Assembly (NCBI RefSeq): GCF_036013975.1
Contig: NZ_CP107904.1
Coordinates: forward strand, 2,604,001-2,668,000
Source: Kitasatospora sp. NBC_00458
GTDB taxonomy: Bacteria > Actinomycetota > Actinomycetes > Streptomycetales > Streptomycetaceae
Direction: 5' to 3'
DNA: 64,000 nucleotides
The notes beneath the pieces are model-generated. The model saw nothing but the letters and a program-made list of their open reading frames with translations, ran no database searches and was not told the origin of the DNA. Made by a program: the position numbers and the translations under genes. Positions 42,867-50,599 of the stretch are shown here, one piece after another (within the stretch, counting starts at the first letter, position 1; each line of letters begins with the position of its first letter).

Positions 42867-42896
42867 ACCCTAGTAACAGATCCGTGATCCGTTCAA
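42867..42896 (-). promoter_or_regulatory. Promoter of NlpC/P60 paralogue 2
   Basis: TTGAAC (42891-42896) and TAGGGT (42867-42872) on the minus strand are 18 bases apart. The resulting leader of about 270 bases includes the whole riboswitch. Confidence 0.7.
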
Positions 42897-43020
42897 ATCC
42901 TTGTCGGAAAAAAGCCAGAAGAATACCCAAGTTCTTTTGTGAATATGACCATGTGTGATCGCCGCTCCACACGGAGCTGATCGTTCCTCACCCCGCGGCC
43001 GAACCCGCGCCCGAAACGAC

Positions 43021-43048
43021 CGCGCCACCCCCGTTCGGAGGTGGCGCG
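43021..43048 (-). terminator. Terminator of NlpC/P60 paralogue 3
   Basis: CGCGCCACC (43021-43029) pairs perfectly with GGTGGCGCG (43040-43048), with a ten-base loop. It lies about 80 bases beyond the stop at 43130. Confidence 0.7.
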
Positions 43049-43129
43049 GATCACAGGGCCTTCGGCGGGCCCGCGGGCGTGTCGTGGCGGACCGTCAGGC
43101 GGTCGGACGCCCCGGCGGCCCCTGCGGCG

Positions 43130-44176
43130 TCAGACGCGGCGAATCGTGTTGATCTTCATGCCGTCGGCCTTCATCACCTTGATCACGTCGCCGGTGCGCG
43201 GCGCGTGCACCACCATGCCGTTGCCGATGTACATGGCGACGTGGCTGCGGTCGTCGCGGTAGATGATGAGGTCGCCCGGCTGCGCCTCGGCGAGCGACGG
43301 CACCCGGGTGCCGTAGTTGCCCTGCGCCTGCGAGGTGCGCGGCAGCGAGACGCCGGCCTTGCCGTACGCCCAGACCATCAGACCGGAGCAGTCGAAGCTG
43401 TTCGGACCGGTGGAGCCCCAGCCGTACGGCTTGCCCTGCTGGGCCATCGCGTTGGCGACCGCGGCGCCGGCCATGCCGGAGGCCTGCGGCAGCGCGCCCA
43501 GGTCGGGCCGCTCGGTGCCGCCGCGGGAGGCCCGCTCCTGCTGCTGCTGGGCCGCCTTCAGGGCCGCGCGGTCGGCGGCGCTGAGCGAGTTCAGCAGGTC
43601 CTGGGCTTCCTTGAGCTTCTTGTTGACCTCGGCCTTGGACTGGTTGAGGTCCTTGGTGGTGGTGTCCAGCGAGGCCAGTACGGCGGCCGCCTCGGCCTTC
43701 TGCTGGTCCAGCCGGCGCTGCTGGTCCTGGAGACCCTTCAGCGCCTCGGTCTGGCTGGAGCTGGCCTGCTGGACGCTGGAGGCCTTGTCCAGGTAGCCGG
43801 ACGGGTCCGAGGAGAGCATCAGCTGGACCGACGGGTCGATGCCGCCGGTGCGGTACTGCGCACCGGCCACCTCGGCCAGCCCGGCCTGAAGCTGGGTCAT
43901 CTGCTCCTGACCGCGGGCCACCTGGTCCTGGAGCTGGTCGGCCTGCTTGCGCAGCTGGTCGGTCCGCTCCTTGGCGCCGTTGTAGCGCTCGGTGGCCTGC
44001 TCGGCCTCCTCCTGCAACTGGTCGATCTGCGCCTTCACGTCCTCCTTCTTGGGGGACGGGCTGGGCGCGGCGTGCGCGGCGACCTGGGCGGAGAGGGCGA
44101 CCGCGGTCGCAGCGGCCGCAGTGAGCACGGACACCCGCGCGCGGCTGGGCTGCTTGGGACGGCGGTGGGAGGCCAA
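43130..44176 (-). CDS. NlpC/P60 peptidoglycan hydrolase, paralogue 3
   Basis: TTG 44176 is chosen because AAGGAG lies eight bases upstream and the product then starts (L)ASHRRPKQPSRARVSVL, collinear with paralogue 2. The frame could be read from 44206, but that includes the ribosome binding site. The 348-residue protein has a signal peptide ending AHAAP, a coiled-coil region with QYRTGGIDPSVQLMLSSDP shared with the other two paralogues, and the NlpC/P60 domain. Catalytic residues lie in NSFDCSGLMVWAYGK and RSHVAMYIGNG. Its leader (TAGGGT at 44246-44251) is short and has no riboswitch. Confidence 0.92.
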   Translation of the reverse strand: MASHRRPKQPSRARVSVLTAAAATAVALSAQVAAHAAPSPSPKKEDVKAQIDQLQEEAEQATERYNGAKERTDQLRKQADQLQDQVARGQEQMTQLQAGLAEVAGAQYRTGGIDPSVQLMLSSDPSGYLDKASSVQQASSSQTEALKGLQDQQRRLDQQKAEAAAVLASLDTTTKDLNQSKAEVNKKLKEAQDLLNSLSAADRAALKAAQQQQERASRGGTERPDLGALPQASGMAGAAVANAMAQQGKPYGWGSTGPNSFDCSGLMVWAYGKAGVSLPRTSQAQGNYGTRVPSLAEAQPGDLIIYRDDRSHVAMYIGNGMVVHAPRTGDVIKVMKADGMKINTIRRV

Positions 44177-44245
44177 AAGACCGGCTCCTTCTTCCAATGG
44201 ACTCACCTGTTCGGGTGAGAATCCGGAAAATAGGTTTGACGCCAG

Positions 44246-44251
44246 ACCCTA
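44246..44251 (-). promoter_or_regulatory. -10 (TAGGGT) of NlpC/P60 paralogue 3
   Basis: The ACTAGGGTC context is shared with paralogue 2. No convincing -35 is visible at 17-18 bases. The leader of about 65 bases contains a small CTCACC/GGTGAG hairpin. Confidence 0.5.
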
Positions 44252-44387
44252 GTGAAGATCCACGCATTGCGCCACTCCCCCGTTGGCGTGAACCCGTCTC
44301 CCCCGCCCTGACTTCACGAGATCCGCACATCACCGCAACCCGGGCACTGACCAGGCGTCATTCCCGTCCCCCGGATCCGGGGGACGG

Positions 44388-46004
44388 TTACGGCCGGGCC
44401 AGCCGGTTGAGCAGCAGGACGGAGGCCACGGGGCGCGCGCCGGCCTTCCGCACGCCCTCCGCGACCTCCCGGTCGGTGGAGACCACCACCACCGGGCGCC
44501 CCTGCGGCTCGGCCCGCACCAGCCGGCGGATCAGCTCGTCCGCCGTCTCCCCCGTCCGGCTGAACCGCACTCGCACCCCGCGCGGCGGCGCCATGATCAC
44601 CGGCACGTCCAGGTCCTGGCCGTCGAACACACAGGTGACCTCCGCCTGGGTGCGCTGGGCCAGCATCGCCAGCCCGCCCAGCAGCCGGATCCGCTGCTGC
44701 TCCAGCGGCAGCGTCGGGTAGCCGGTCTTGGTCACGTTGTAGCCGTCCACCACCAGATGGACCTGCGGGATCGCCAGCAGCTGGTCCAGCAGCGCCGGGT
44801 CGTCCTCCGCCAGGCCGCGCCGCGCCACGTCGTGCGGCGAGGCCGAGCCCGGCACCACCGCCTCCACCAGGTCCGCCGGACGGATCTGCGACACCGGCAG
44901 CGCCAGCTCCCGCTGCAGCCCCTGGGCCGACTGCAGGACGGTGTCCAGCAGCAGCCGCAGCCGCATGTCCTCGACGCTGCGCCCCTCGCGGGCCGACCGG
45001 CGGCCCTGCTCCACGGCGTTCTCCAGCTCCGTCACCCGGTGCCGCAGCCGCCGCGTCTCGCTCTCGCCGGCGCTCCGCTCGGCCGCCGTCTGCGCCCTGA
45101 CCGCCTCCAGCTCGGCGGCCAGCTTGCGGGTCTCGGCCTGCGCCCGGCGGGTGTCGCTCTCCAGCGAACGGACCTTCCGGCGGAGCGACTCGGCCTCCTT
45201 GCGGACGTCCTCCGACTCGGCCCGGTGCCGGTCCAGGTCGGCCCGCGCGGCGGCCCTCAGCTCCGTCAGCTCGGCCTGCAGCTTCTCCACCAGCCGGGCC
45301 GCCTCGGCCGCCGCGCCCTCGGCGCCGGCCCGCTCGGCCTCCTCGCCCGCCTCCGCGACCAGCCGGCTCCAGCCCGCCGAACGGACCAGGTAGGCGGCCG
45401 CGGCCACGTCCATCGGATCGGCGGCGCCCGGCACGGTGCCCGCCTCCAGGGCCCGGACCAGATCGGGCTGGCCCAGTCTCAGCCGCTCCGCTATCCGCAC
45501 CCGGAAGGCCGGCTCGGACTCCAGCGCGGCGGCCAGCGCGGTCGCGGCGTACTTGGCCCGGCGGGCCGGGGTGAACTTGGCGTACTGGCGCAGCGACTGC
45601 GGCAGCTCACCGAGCGGCAGGCCGCCGAGCGCGTCGGCGGCCAGGCCGACCACCCGCCGGCGCACCCCCTCGGGCAGCGGGCGGTCCAGGCGCTCGGCGG
45701 TCGCCTCGGCCTCCGCCTCCGCTTCGGACCCGCCGCCGCGGTCCGGCCGGTCGGGCGCGTCGTCCGCCCCGGAACCGCCGTCCGGGGACCGGCCGGGGGA
45801 ATCCGCCCCGTCGTGCGCGTCCGCTCCGGCCGCTCCACCGTCGGCTGCCGCCGGTTCGTCACCGCCGCCGGGCTCCTCGCCGGAGGCAGTCCCGGCCGCG
45901 CCCTCGGTTCCGATGGGAGCGGCCCCGGCCGCGTCCGGCGCCTGCGCGTCCACAGCGGGCTGCTGCCCCTGCGGCCCGGCGGGCTCCTTCGCTGCGTCCA
46001 CCAC
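44388..46004 (-). CDS. NYN (PIN-like) domain protein with long coiled coil
   Basis: The 538-residue protein starts at GTG 46004. The first ~105 residues are Gly/Asp/Glu/Ala-rich and disordered. The middle (~110-230) is helical, and ~235-335 is a coiled coil rich in Arg/Glu. The C-terminal NYN domain (~385-538) has VHLVVDGYNVTKTGYP, TCVFDGQDLDVPV, VVVVSTDREVAEG and further acidic residues that make a metal site, as in YacP/Rae1-type ribonucleases. It is probably an RNA-processing enzyme or RNA-binding protein, but no substrate is known. It is separately transcribed from its neighbours. Confidence 0.85.
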   Translation of the reverse strand: MVDAAKEPAGPQGQQPAVDAQAPDAAGAAPIGTEGAAGTASGEEPGGGDEPAAADGGAAGADAHDGADSPGRSPDGGSGADDAPDRPDRGGGSEAEAEAEATAERLDRPLPEGVRRRVVGLAADALGGLPLGELPQSLRQYAKFTPARRAKYAATALAAALESEPAFRVRIAERLRLGQPDLVRALEAGTVPGAADPMDVAAAAYLVRSAGWSRLVAEAGEEAERAGAEGAAAEAARLVEKLQAELTELRAAARADLDRHRAESEDVRKEAESLRRKVRSLESDTRRAQAETRKLAAELEAVRAQTAAERSAGESETRRLRHRVTELENAVEQGRRSAREGRSVEDMRLRLLLDTVLQSAQGLQRELALPVSQIRPADLVEAVVPGSASPHDVARRGLAEDDPALLDQLLAIPQVHLVVDGYNVTKTGYPTLPLEQQRIRLLGGLAMLAQRTQAEVTCVFDGQDLDVPVIMAPPRGVRVRFSRTGETADELIRRLVRAEPQGRPVVVVSTDREVAEGVRKAGARPVASVLLLNRLARP

Positions 46005-46138
46005 GTCCTCGGCTCCGATCCTGGTCCAGCGGGGGACGGCCGGTGGCCGCCACCCCCGTCACACTCCGCGCGTTCTCTCCGTATTGTCCCGTGCGGCGGA
46101 CGGCCACGCCGTGTGCCGCCCACCGCACGGACCGGGCA

Positions 46139-46408
46139 TCAGCCCTGCTCGCCGGCGGCCTCGGCCCCGGCGTCCGCCGCGCCCGGACGGGCTACCAGCT
46201 CGACCTGGTCCACCGCGTTGCACCAGCGGCAGCGCACCGACTCCACGGTCTCGCTGAGGATCTGGGTCTCCTCGACCTTGGACTCGCCGGCCAGGTCGAA
46301 GTGGAGGAACTCGGTCACCCGGGCGGTGCGGGTGACGTCGAAGCGGGTCAGGTTTCCGCAGAGCGTGCAGCGCCAGCGCGTCTCGGCGGTCAGGGCGGGG
46401 ACGGTCAT
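46139..46408 (-). CDS. Small zinc-ribbon-like hypothetical protein
   Basis: This is an 89-residue protein with two CxxC knuckles about 45 residues apart (RCTLCGN near 14-20 and RCRWCN near 60), suggesting one zinc site. The middle RVTEFLHFDLAGESKVEE is conserved-looking. The ATG 46408 has GAGAGGA upstream. Close relatives are common in streptomycetes and unnamed. It could bind DNA, RNA or protein; I cannot say. It is divergent from the rhomboid gene. Confidence 0.75.
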   Translation of the reverse strand: MTVPALTAETRWRCTLCGNLTRFDVTRTARVTEFLHFDLAGESKVEETQILSETVESVRCRWCNAVDQVELVARPGAADAGAEAAGEQG

Positions 46409-46504
46409 CGGGGGTCCTCTCGGGTGGTCCCTGGATGGGCTCAGGCGCTCCCCCCGGAGCCCCGGCGTCGGCGGCGGGAGGCGGGAATGCCCGCCCCAAG
46501 CCTA

Positions 46505-46538
46505 TTGCCTGGGGCAACCTTCGTGACCACCGGTCACG
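46505..46538. promoter_or_regulatory. Two adjacent perfect inverted repeats in a divergent promoter region
   Basis: TTGCC-TGG-GGCAA (46505-46517) and CGTGACC-ACC-GGTCACG (46522-46538) lie side by side between the zinc-ribbon gene (-) and the rhomboid gene (+). Both have three-base spacers. They look like operator half-sites; the proteins that bind are unknown. Confidence 0.5.
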
Positions 46539-46610
46539 GCGATCGCCGCCTTGGGCCACCTGCCGTAACGACGCGGTGCCGGCCGGCCCGGCGGAGGGAT
46601 GCTTGGCCGC

Positions 46611-47411
46611 ATGGCGATCCCGGTCCTCGACCACGCCGGTGCACGGGACGGCCGACCGGCCGCCACCGCTCCGGCGGTCTGCTACGTGCTGATCGCGCTC
46701 AACACCCTGGTCTTCCTGCTCGGGCCCGCCGCCGGACTCAACCCGCTGTACGGGCGCGGCCAGGAGCGGGTCTGCGCCGAGCAGCGCTACGAGCAGCGCT
46801 GGGGGACCGTGCCCGCCGAACTGCTGACCGGGCACCCGCTCACCGCCGAACAGCTGGCCGAGGCCCCCGACCCGGTGCCCGGCTGCCCGGCCGCGCCGAC
46901 CCCGGGGAAGCACCCGGCGCTCTCGGTGCTCAGCGCGCTCTTCCTGCACGGCGGCTGGCTGCACCTGCTGGGCAACCTGCTCTTCCTCCACGTCTTCGGC
47001 CCGACCGTCGAACGGCGGCTGGGCCGCTCCCGGTTCGTCCTCTTCTACCTGGCGGCCGGCGCGGTGGCCACCTACGGCTTCGCGCTCGCCGAGGCGCACT
47101 CGCCGAACTCCACCCGGGTGCTGATCGGTGCCTCCGGGGCGATCTCGGCCGTCCTCGGCGTCTACCTCCGGCTGCACCCGCGCGCCCGGGTCACCACGCT
47201 CGTCCCGCTGCTGCTCTTCCTGCCGCTGCGGTTCCCCGCCTGGCTGGTGCTCGGGCTCTGGTTCGCCCTGCAGTGGTGGTCGGTCCACTCGGCCGGCCCC
47301 GGAGTCGCCTACCTGGTGCACGTCATCGGTTTCGCGGCCGGCTTCCTCTACGCCTGCACCCTCGCCGAGCGCCGGACCCGGGCCGCCCGCCCCCCGCGAC
47401 CGCCCGGCTGA
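46611..47411 (+). CDS. Rhomboid-family intramembrane serine protease
   Basis: ATG 46611 is preferred because GGAGGG (46593-46598) directly abuts the alternative ATG 46599 and so cannot serve it. The 266-residue protein has six predicted membrane spans. Its large first loop (~50-105) carries three Cys. The catalytic Ser is in LIGASGAISAVLG, and the partner His in YLVHVIGFAAGFLYA. HGGWLHLLGNLLFLHVFG is the family loop. It should cleave membrane-anchored substrates; these are unknown here. Confidence 0.92.
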   Translation: MAIPVLDHAGARDGRPAATAPAVCYVLIALNTLVFLLGPAAGLNPLYGRGQERVCAEQRYEQRWGTVPAELLTGHPLTAEQLAEAPDPVPGCPAAPTPGKHPALSVLSALFLHGGWLHLLGNLLFLHVFGPTVERRLGRSRFVLFYLAAGAVATYGFALAEAHSPNSTRVLIGASGAISAVLGVYLRLHPRARVTTLVPLLLFLPLRFPAWLVLGLWFALQWWSVHSAGPGVAYLVHVIGFAAGFLYACTLAERRTRAARPPRPPG

Positions 47412-47452
47412 CGCCCGATACCCTGGCGGCACCTCACAAAGGAGCTCGCACC

Positions 47453-47734
47453 GTGATCACCGCCATCGTCCTGATCAAGACCAGTGTCGACCGCATCCCG
47501 GAGATCGCCGAGGCGATCGCCGCCATCGAGGGCGTCAGCGAGGTCTACTCGGTGACCGGCGGGTACGACCTGGTCGCGATGGTGCGGGTGCGGCGGCACG
47601 ACGACCTCGCCGAGGTCATCCCCGGCCGGCTCAACAAGGTCCCGGGCGTGGCCCACACCGAGACCCAGATCGCCTTCCGCACCTACTCCCAGCACGACCT
47701 CGAAGCCGCCTTCGCGATCGGCCTCGACGCCTGA
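47453..47734 (+). CDS. Stand-alone Lrp/AsnC RAM-domain protein
   Basis: The product is 93 residues from GTG 47453 after AAAGGAG. It has only the ligand-binding/oligomerisation (RAM) part of Lrp/AsnC proteins: VLIKTSVDRIPEIAEAIAAIEGV, SVTGGYDLVAMVRVR and FRTYSQHDLEAAFAIGLD. There is no helix-turn-helix. Such proteins bind amino acids and may modulate full-length Lrp regulators by hetero-oligomer formation. A TACCCT hexamer at about 47420 is a possible -10. The partner regulator is not in the window. Confidence 0.9.
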   Translation: MITAIVLIKTSVDRIPEIAEAIAAIEGVSEVYSVTGGYDLVAMVRVRRHDDLAEVIPGRLNKVPGVAHTETQIAFRTYSQHDLEAAFAIGLDA

Positions 47735-47744
47735 CCCGTCAGTC

Positions 47745-47771
47745 CTCCGACGGGCGCCCCGCCCGTCGGAG
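47745..47771. terminator. Bidirectional hairpin
   Basis: CTCCGACGGGC (47745-47755) pairs perfectly with GCCCGTCGGAG (47761-47771), with a GCCCC loop. It sits between the convergent RAM-protein and aminotransferase genes. Confidence 0.8.
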
Positions 47772-47785
47772 TGCCGGGCGCCCGC

Positions 47786-49186
47786 TCAGGCGCCGCGCCG
47801 GGTGTCCGCGACGCAGCGGCCGCCCTCGTTCCGGTAGTTCCAGGCCGCGCCGTCGGTGACCAGCTCGCGGACAGCGGTCAGGAACCGGTCCACGTGCTCG
47901 TCCGGGGTGCCCGCACCGAAGCTCACCCGGATCGCGTTCAGGCTGCGCTCGCCCGGCAGCGACGGCTCCGGCGCCCCGCACTCGGACGGCGCGACGTCCT
48001 CGTCACCGAGCAGGGTGCGGACCAGCGGGTGCGCACAGAACAGGCCGTCGCGCACGCCGATGCCGTACTCGGCGGAGAGCGCGGCCGAGAAGTGCGAGCT
48101 GTTCCAGCCCTGGACGACGAAGGAGAGCACGCCCACCCGGGCCGACTCCGGGCCGAACAGGTTGAGCACCTTGACCTGCGGGACCTCCGCCAGGCCCGCC
48201 TTCAGCCGGTCGACCAGCGCGCGCTCGCGGGCCTCCAGGGCGTCGAAGCCGGCCTCGGTCAGCGCCCGGCAGGCGGAGGCGATCGCGTACGCGCCGATCA
48301 CGTTCGGGGAGCCGGCCTCGTGCCGCGCCGGGCCGGTGTGCCACTGCACGGCCACCGAGCCGTCCTCCTCCCGGGCCACGGTCCGGGTGGCGCCGCCGCC
48401 GGCCAGGTACGGATCGGCCGCGTCCAGCCAGTCGGACCGGCCGGCCAGCACCCCGGCGCCGAAGGGCGCGTACAGCTTGTGCCCGGAGAAGGCGATCCAG
48501 TCCACGTCCAGCTCGCGCACCGAGACCCGGTGGTGCGGGGCCAGCTGCGCGGCGTCCAGCACCACCCGGGCGCCGTACCGGTGGGCGGTCCGGGTCAGTT
48601 CGGCGACCGGCCACAGCTCGCCGGTGACGTTCGAGGCGCCGGTGACACAGAGCAGCTTCGGGCCCTCGGGGGCCTCGGCCAGCGCGGCGTCGAAGGCGGC
48701 GACCGCCTCGGCGTGCGAGCGCGGGGCGCGCAGGTAGGTGACGGCCAGGCCGGCGTGCGCCCAGGGCAGCAGCGAGGCGTGGTGCTCGGTCTCGAACGCG
48801 AACACCCGGGTGCCGGCGGGGACGGCGGCGGCCAGCAGGTTCAGCGAGTCGGTGGTGGCGCGGGTGAAGACCACCTGGTCGCCCTCGCGCAGGTCCAGGA
48901 ACTCGGTGACGGTGCGGCGGCTCTGCTCGAACAGGTCGGTGGAGAGCTGCGAGAGGTAGCCGGCGCCGCGGTGCACGCTGCCGTAGTAGGGGGCGTAGGC
49001 GGCGACGTCGTCCCAGACCCGCTGGAGCGCCGGGGCGCTGGCGGCGTAGTCGAGCGCCGCGTAGCCGACCTTCTCACCGGTGGCCAGCGGGACCTGGACG
49101 TCGTGGCCGAGGACGCTGAGGAGGGCCTGCGGGGAGGGCGCCTGGTCGAGGACGGCGGCCGGCGACTGCGGGGAGGAAAGGGACAT
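47786..49186 (-). CDS. Class V aminotransferase (cysteine-desulfurase-like), under a SAM-IV riboswitch
   Basis: The 466-residue PLP enzyme has YYGSVHRGAGYLSQLSTD, VVFTRATTDSLNLLA (cofactor phosphate), VVLDAAQLAPH and the Schiff-base Lys in FSGHKLYAPFGAGVLAG. The fold is NifS/SufS-like, but the active-site Cys loop of desulfurases is not obvious; the late Cys residues (FCAHPL, ECGAP) are in other contexts. The substrate could be a sulfur amino acid or kynurenine-like compound. ATG 49186 is behind GAAAGGAGTGC-like sequence that is sequestered in a hairpin. The SAM-IV riboswitch upstream indicates a role in methionine/cysteine metabolism. Confidence 0.88.
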   Translation of the reverse strand: MSLSSPQSPAAVLDQAPSPQALLSVLGHDVQVPLATGEKVGYAALDYAASAPALQRVWDDVAAYAPYYGSVHRGAGYLSQLSTDLFEQSRRTVTEFLDLREGDQVVFTRATTDSLNLLAAAVPAGTRVFAFETEHHASLLPWAHAGLAVTYLRAPRSHAEAVAAFDAALAEAPEGPKLLCVTGASNVTGELWPVAELTRTAHRYGARVVLDAAQLAPHHRVSVRELDVDWIAFSGHKLYAPFGAGVLAGRSDWLDAADPYLAGGGATRTVAREEDGSVAVQWHTGPARHEAGSPNVIGAYAIASACRALTEAGFDALEARERALVDRLKAGLAEVPQVKVLNLFGPESARVGVLSFVVQGWNSSHFSAALSAEYGIGVRDGLFCAHPLVRTLLGDEDVAPSECGAPEPSLPGERSLNAIRVSFGAGTPDEHVDRFLTAVRELVTDGAAWNYRNEGGRCVADTRRGA

Positions 49187-49264
49187 GGGGATGCACTCCT
49201 TCTACGGGTCAGGACCCCGGGAGTGCAAAGTCGTCCGGTGTCCGCGCTTGTCACGCGGACGGTT
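49187..49264 (-). promoter_or_regulatory. Shine-Dalgarno-sequestering hairpin upstream of the aminotransferase
   Basis: On the minus strand TGCACTCC (49220-49227) pairs perfectly with GGAGTGCA (49192-49199), which contains the ribosome binding site. A second hairpin, GTCCGCG/CGCGGAC, lies just upstream near 49236-49256. Together they can serve as the expression platform of the SAM-IV riboswitch. Confidence 0.7.
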
Positions 49265-49358
49265 CGCCGCATGACCCGGTCCTCACCCAGGGCACCCCGC
49301 CACGGACGGAGGGTTGCCGGACAGCCAGCTGGGGCTTGACGCTGTCGCTCATGACCTG
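49265..49358 (-). ncRNA. SAM-IV riboswitch
   Basis: The leader begins GGTCATGAGCG (49346-49356), continues with a GTCAAGCCCCAGCTGG stem and GGCAACCC, and closes with GGGGTGCCCTGGGTGAGGACC. These features match the actinobacterial SAM-IV family, including the pseudoknot-forming GGTCATG end near 49269-49275. The promoter puts the transcription start at its first base. S-adenosylmethionine binding should reduce expression. Confidence 0.85.
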
Positions 49359-49364
49359 GCGAAA

Positions 49365-49393
49365 ACTCTAGGTCGCGTCCGCCCGGTGGTCAA
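49365..49393 (-). promoter_or_regulatory. Promoter of the SAM-IV leader
   Basis: TTGACC (49388-49393) and TAGAGT (49365-49370) on the minus strand are 17 bases apart, close to the vegetative consensus. Transcription would start at about 49358. Confidence 0.8.
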
Positions 49394-49480
49394 ACAGGGG
49401 TCCACATCCCGGACGGCCGTCCGGGGACCGGTCGGCCCCGGGCCCTCCGGACCTCCGCCCCGCCCGGGCGCGGGAACGCG

Positions 49481-49510
49481 AAAGGGCCGGCCGGGACGCC
49501 CCGGCCGACC
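49481..49510 (-). terminator. Terminator of trpD
   Basis: An 11-bp stem, 49485-49495 with 49500-49510 (one G-U on the minus strand), lies 13 bases after the trpD stop. It is followed on the minus strand by CTTT. Confidence 0.7.
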
Positions 49511-49522
49511 CCTGACGGCGCC

Positions 49523-50599
49523 TCAGGCTCCGGCGGTGGCCTCCGACCAGTGCTTCAGCAGGTCCCGGGCGGCACCCGAGTCGATCGCCGCCGCCGTCCG
49601 CGCCATGCCGGCCGCCAGCTGCTCGGCCAGCGGCGCGTCGGTCAGGTCGAGCGCCACCAGCGCCGCCGCCGAGTTCAGCACCACGGCGTCCCGGACCGGA
49701 CCGTGCTCCCCGGCCAGCAGCCGGCGCGCGACCTCGGCGTTGTACGCCGGGTCCGCCCCGCGCAGCGCCTCGATGCCGACCGGCTCGATGCCGACGTCGC
49801 GCGGGTCGAAGGAGGTCTCGGTGACGGCGCCGTCGCGGACCACCCAGACCTGCGAGGTGGTGGTGATGGTCAGCTCGTCGAGGCCGTCGTCACCCCGGAA
49901 GACCAGCGCGGTGGAGCCGCGCCGCGCCAGCACGCCGGCGATCAGCGCCGCGAGCCGGGTGTCGAAGCAGCCGATCGCGTGCGCGGTGACCCGTGCCGGG
50001 TTGGTGAGCGGACCGAGGATGTTGAACGCGGTCGGCACCCCGAGGTCGCGCCGGGCCGGGGCGGCGTGCCGCATCGACGGGTGGAAGGTCGCCGCGAAGC
50101 AGAAGGTGAGCCCCACCTCCTCGGCCACCTCGGCGACCCGGCGCGGCGACAGGTCCAGCCGGATGCCCAGCTTCTCCAGCACGTCCGAGGAGCCGCTCGA
50201 CGAGGAGGCCGCCCGGTTGCCGTGCTTGACCACCTTGGCGCCGGCCGCGGCCGCGACGATCGCCGACATGGTCGAGATGTTGACGGTCTTGGCCCGGTCG
50301 CCACCGGTGCCGACGATGTCCACCGCCGGGCCGGGGACGGACAGCGGCTCGGCGTGCGCGTACATCGAGTCGACCAGGCCGGAGATCTCGTCGACCGTCT
50401 CGCCCTTGGCCCGCAGCGCCACCATGAACCCGGCCACCTGGACCGGGGAGGCCTCGCCGCTCATGATCCGGTCCATCGCCCACGCGGTCGCGGAACGGTC
50501 GAGGTCCTCGCCGCGCAGCAGCACCGACAGGATGTCCGGCCAGGTGCGGACCACCTGCGCGGGGTCGCTACCGCCGTTCGCAGGGTGCACGTTCACCAT
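49523..50599 (-). CDS. trpD: Anthranilate phosphoribosyltransferase
   Basis: Transfers ribose phosphate from PRPP to anthranilate, second step of the tryptophan branch. The 358-residue protein has the PRPP loop [41 protein letters not shown], and [27 protein letters not shown] (the second anthranilate site and hinge). Length is normal. ATG 50599 is chosen because GGAG lies eight bases upstream. That ribosome binding site is inside one arm of an 11-bp perfect inverted repeat. It is separate from trpEG and lies next to the ctaE-qcr genes, as in M. tuberculosis. Confidence 0.96.
   Translation of the reverse strand: MVNVHPANGGSDPAQVVRTWPDILSVLLRGEDLDRSATAWAMDRIMSGEASPVQVAGFMVALRAKGETVDEISGLVDSMYAHAEPLSVPGPAVDIVGTGGDRAKTVNISTMSAIVAAAAGAKVVKHGNRAASSSSGSSDVLEKLGIRLDLSPRRVAEVAEEVGLTFCFAATFHPSMRHAAPARRDLGVPTAFNILGPLTNPARVTAHAIGCFDTRLAALIAGVLARRGSTALVFRGDDGLDELTITTTSQVWVVRDGAVTETSFDPRDVGIEPVGIEALRGADPAYNAEVARRLLAGEHGPVRDAVVLNSAAALVALDLTDAPLAEQLAAGMARTAAAIDSGAARDLLKHWSEATAGA

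Larger units (their letters stand above)
42591..43129 (-). other. Long leader/intergenic region of NlpC/P60 paralogue 2
   Basis: This 539-base stretch contains no gene. It holds the ribosome binding site, the riboswitch (about 42672-42845) and the promoter at 42867-42896. Upstream of these lie an AT-rich segment (42890-42960) and the terminator of paralogue 3 at 43021-43048. Confidence 0.7.

Noticed and set aside
48841..49272. ATG 49272 as a Cys-containing upstream leader ORF for the aminotransferase
   Set aside because: The ATG lies within the closing stem of the SAM-IV aptamer. The frame runs far into the gene in another frame and has no ribosome binding site.
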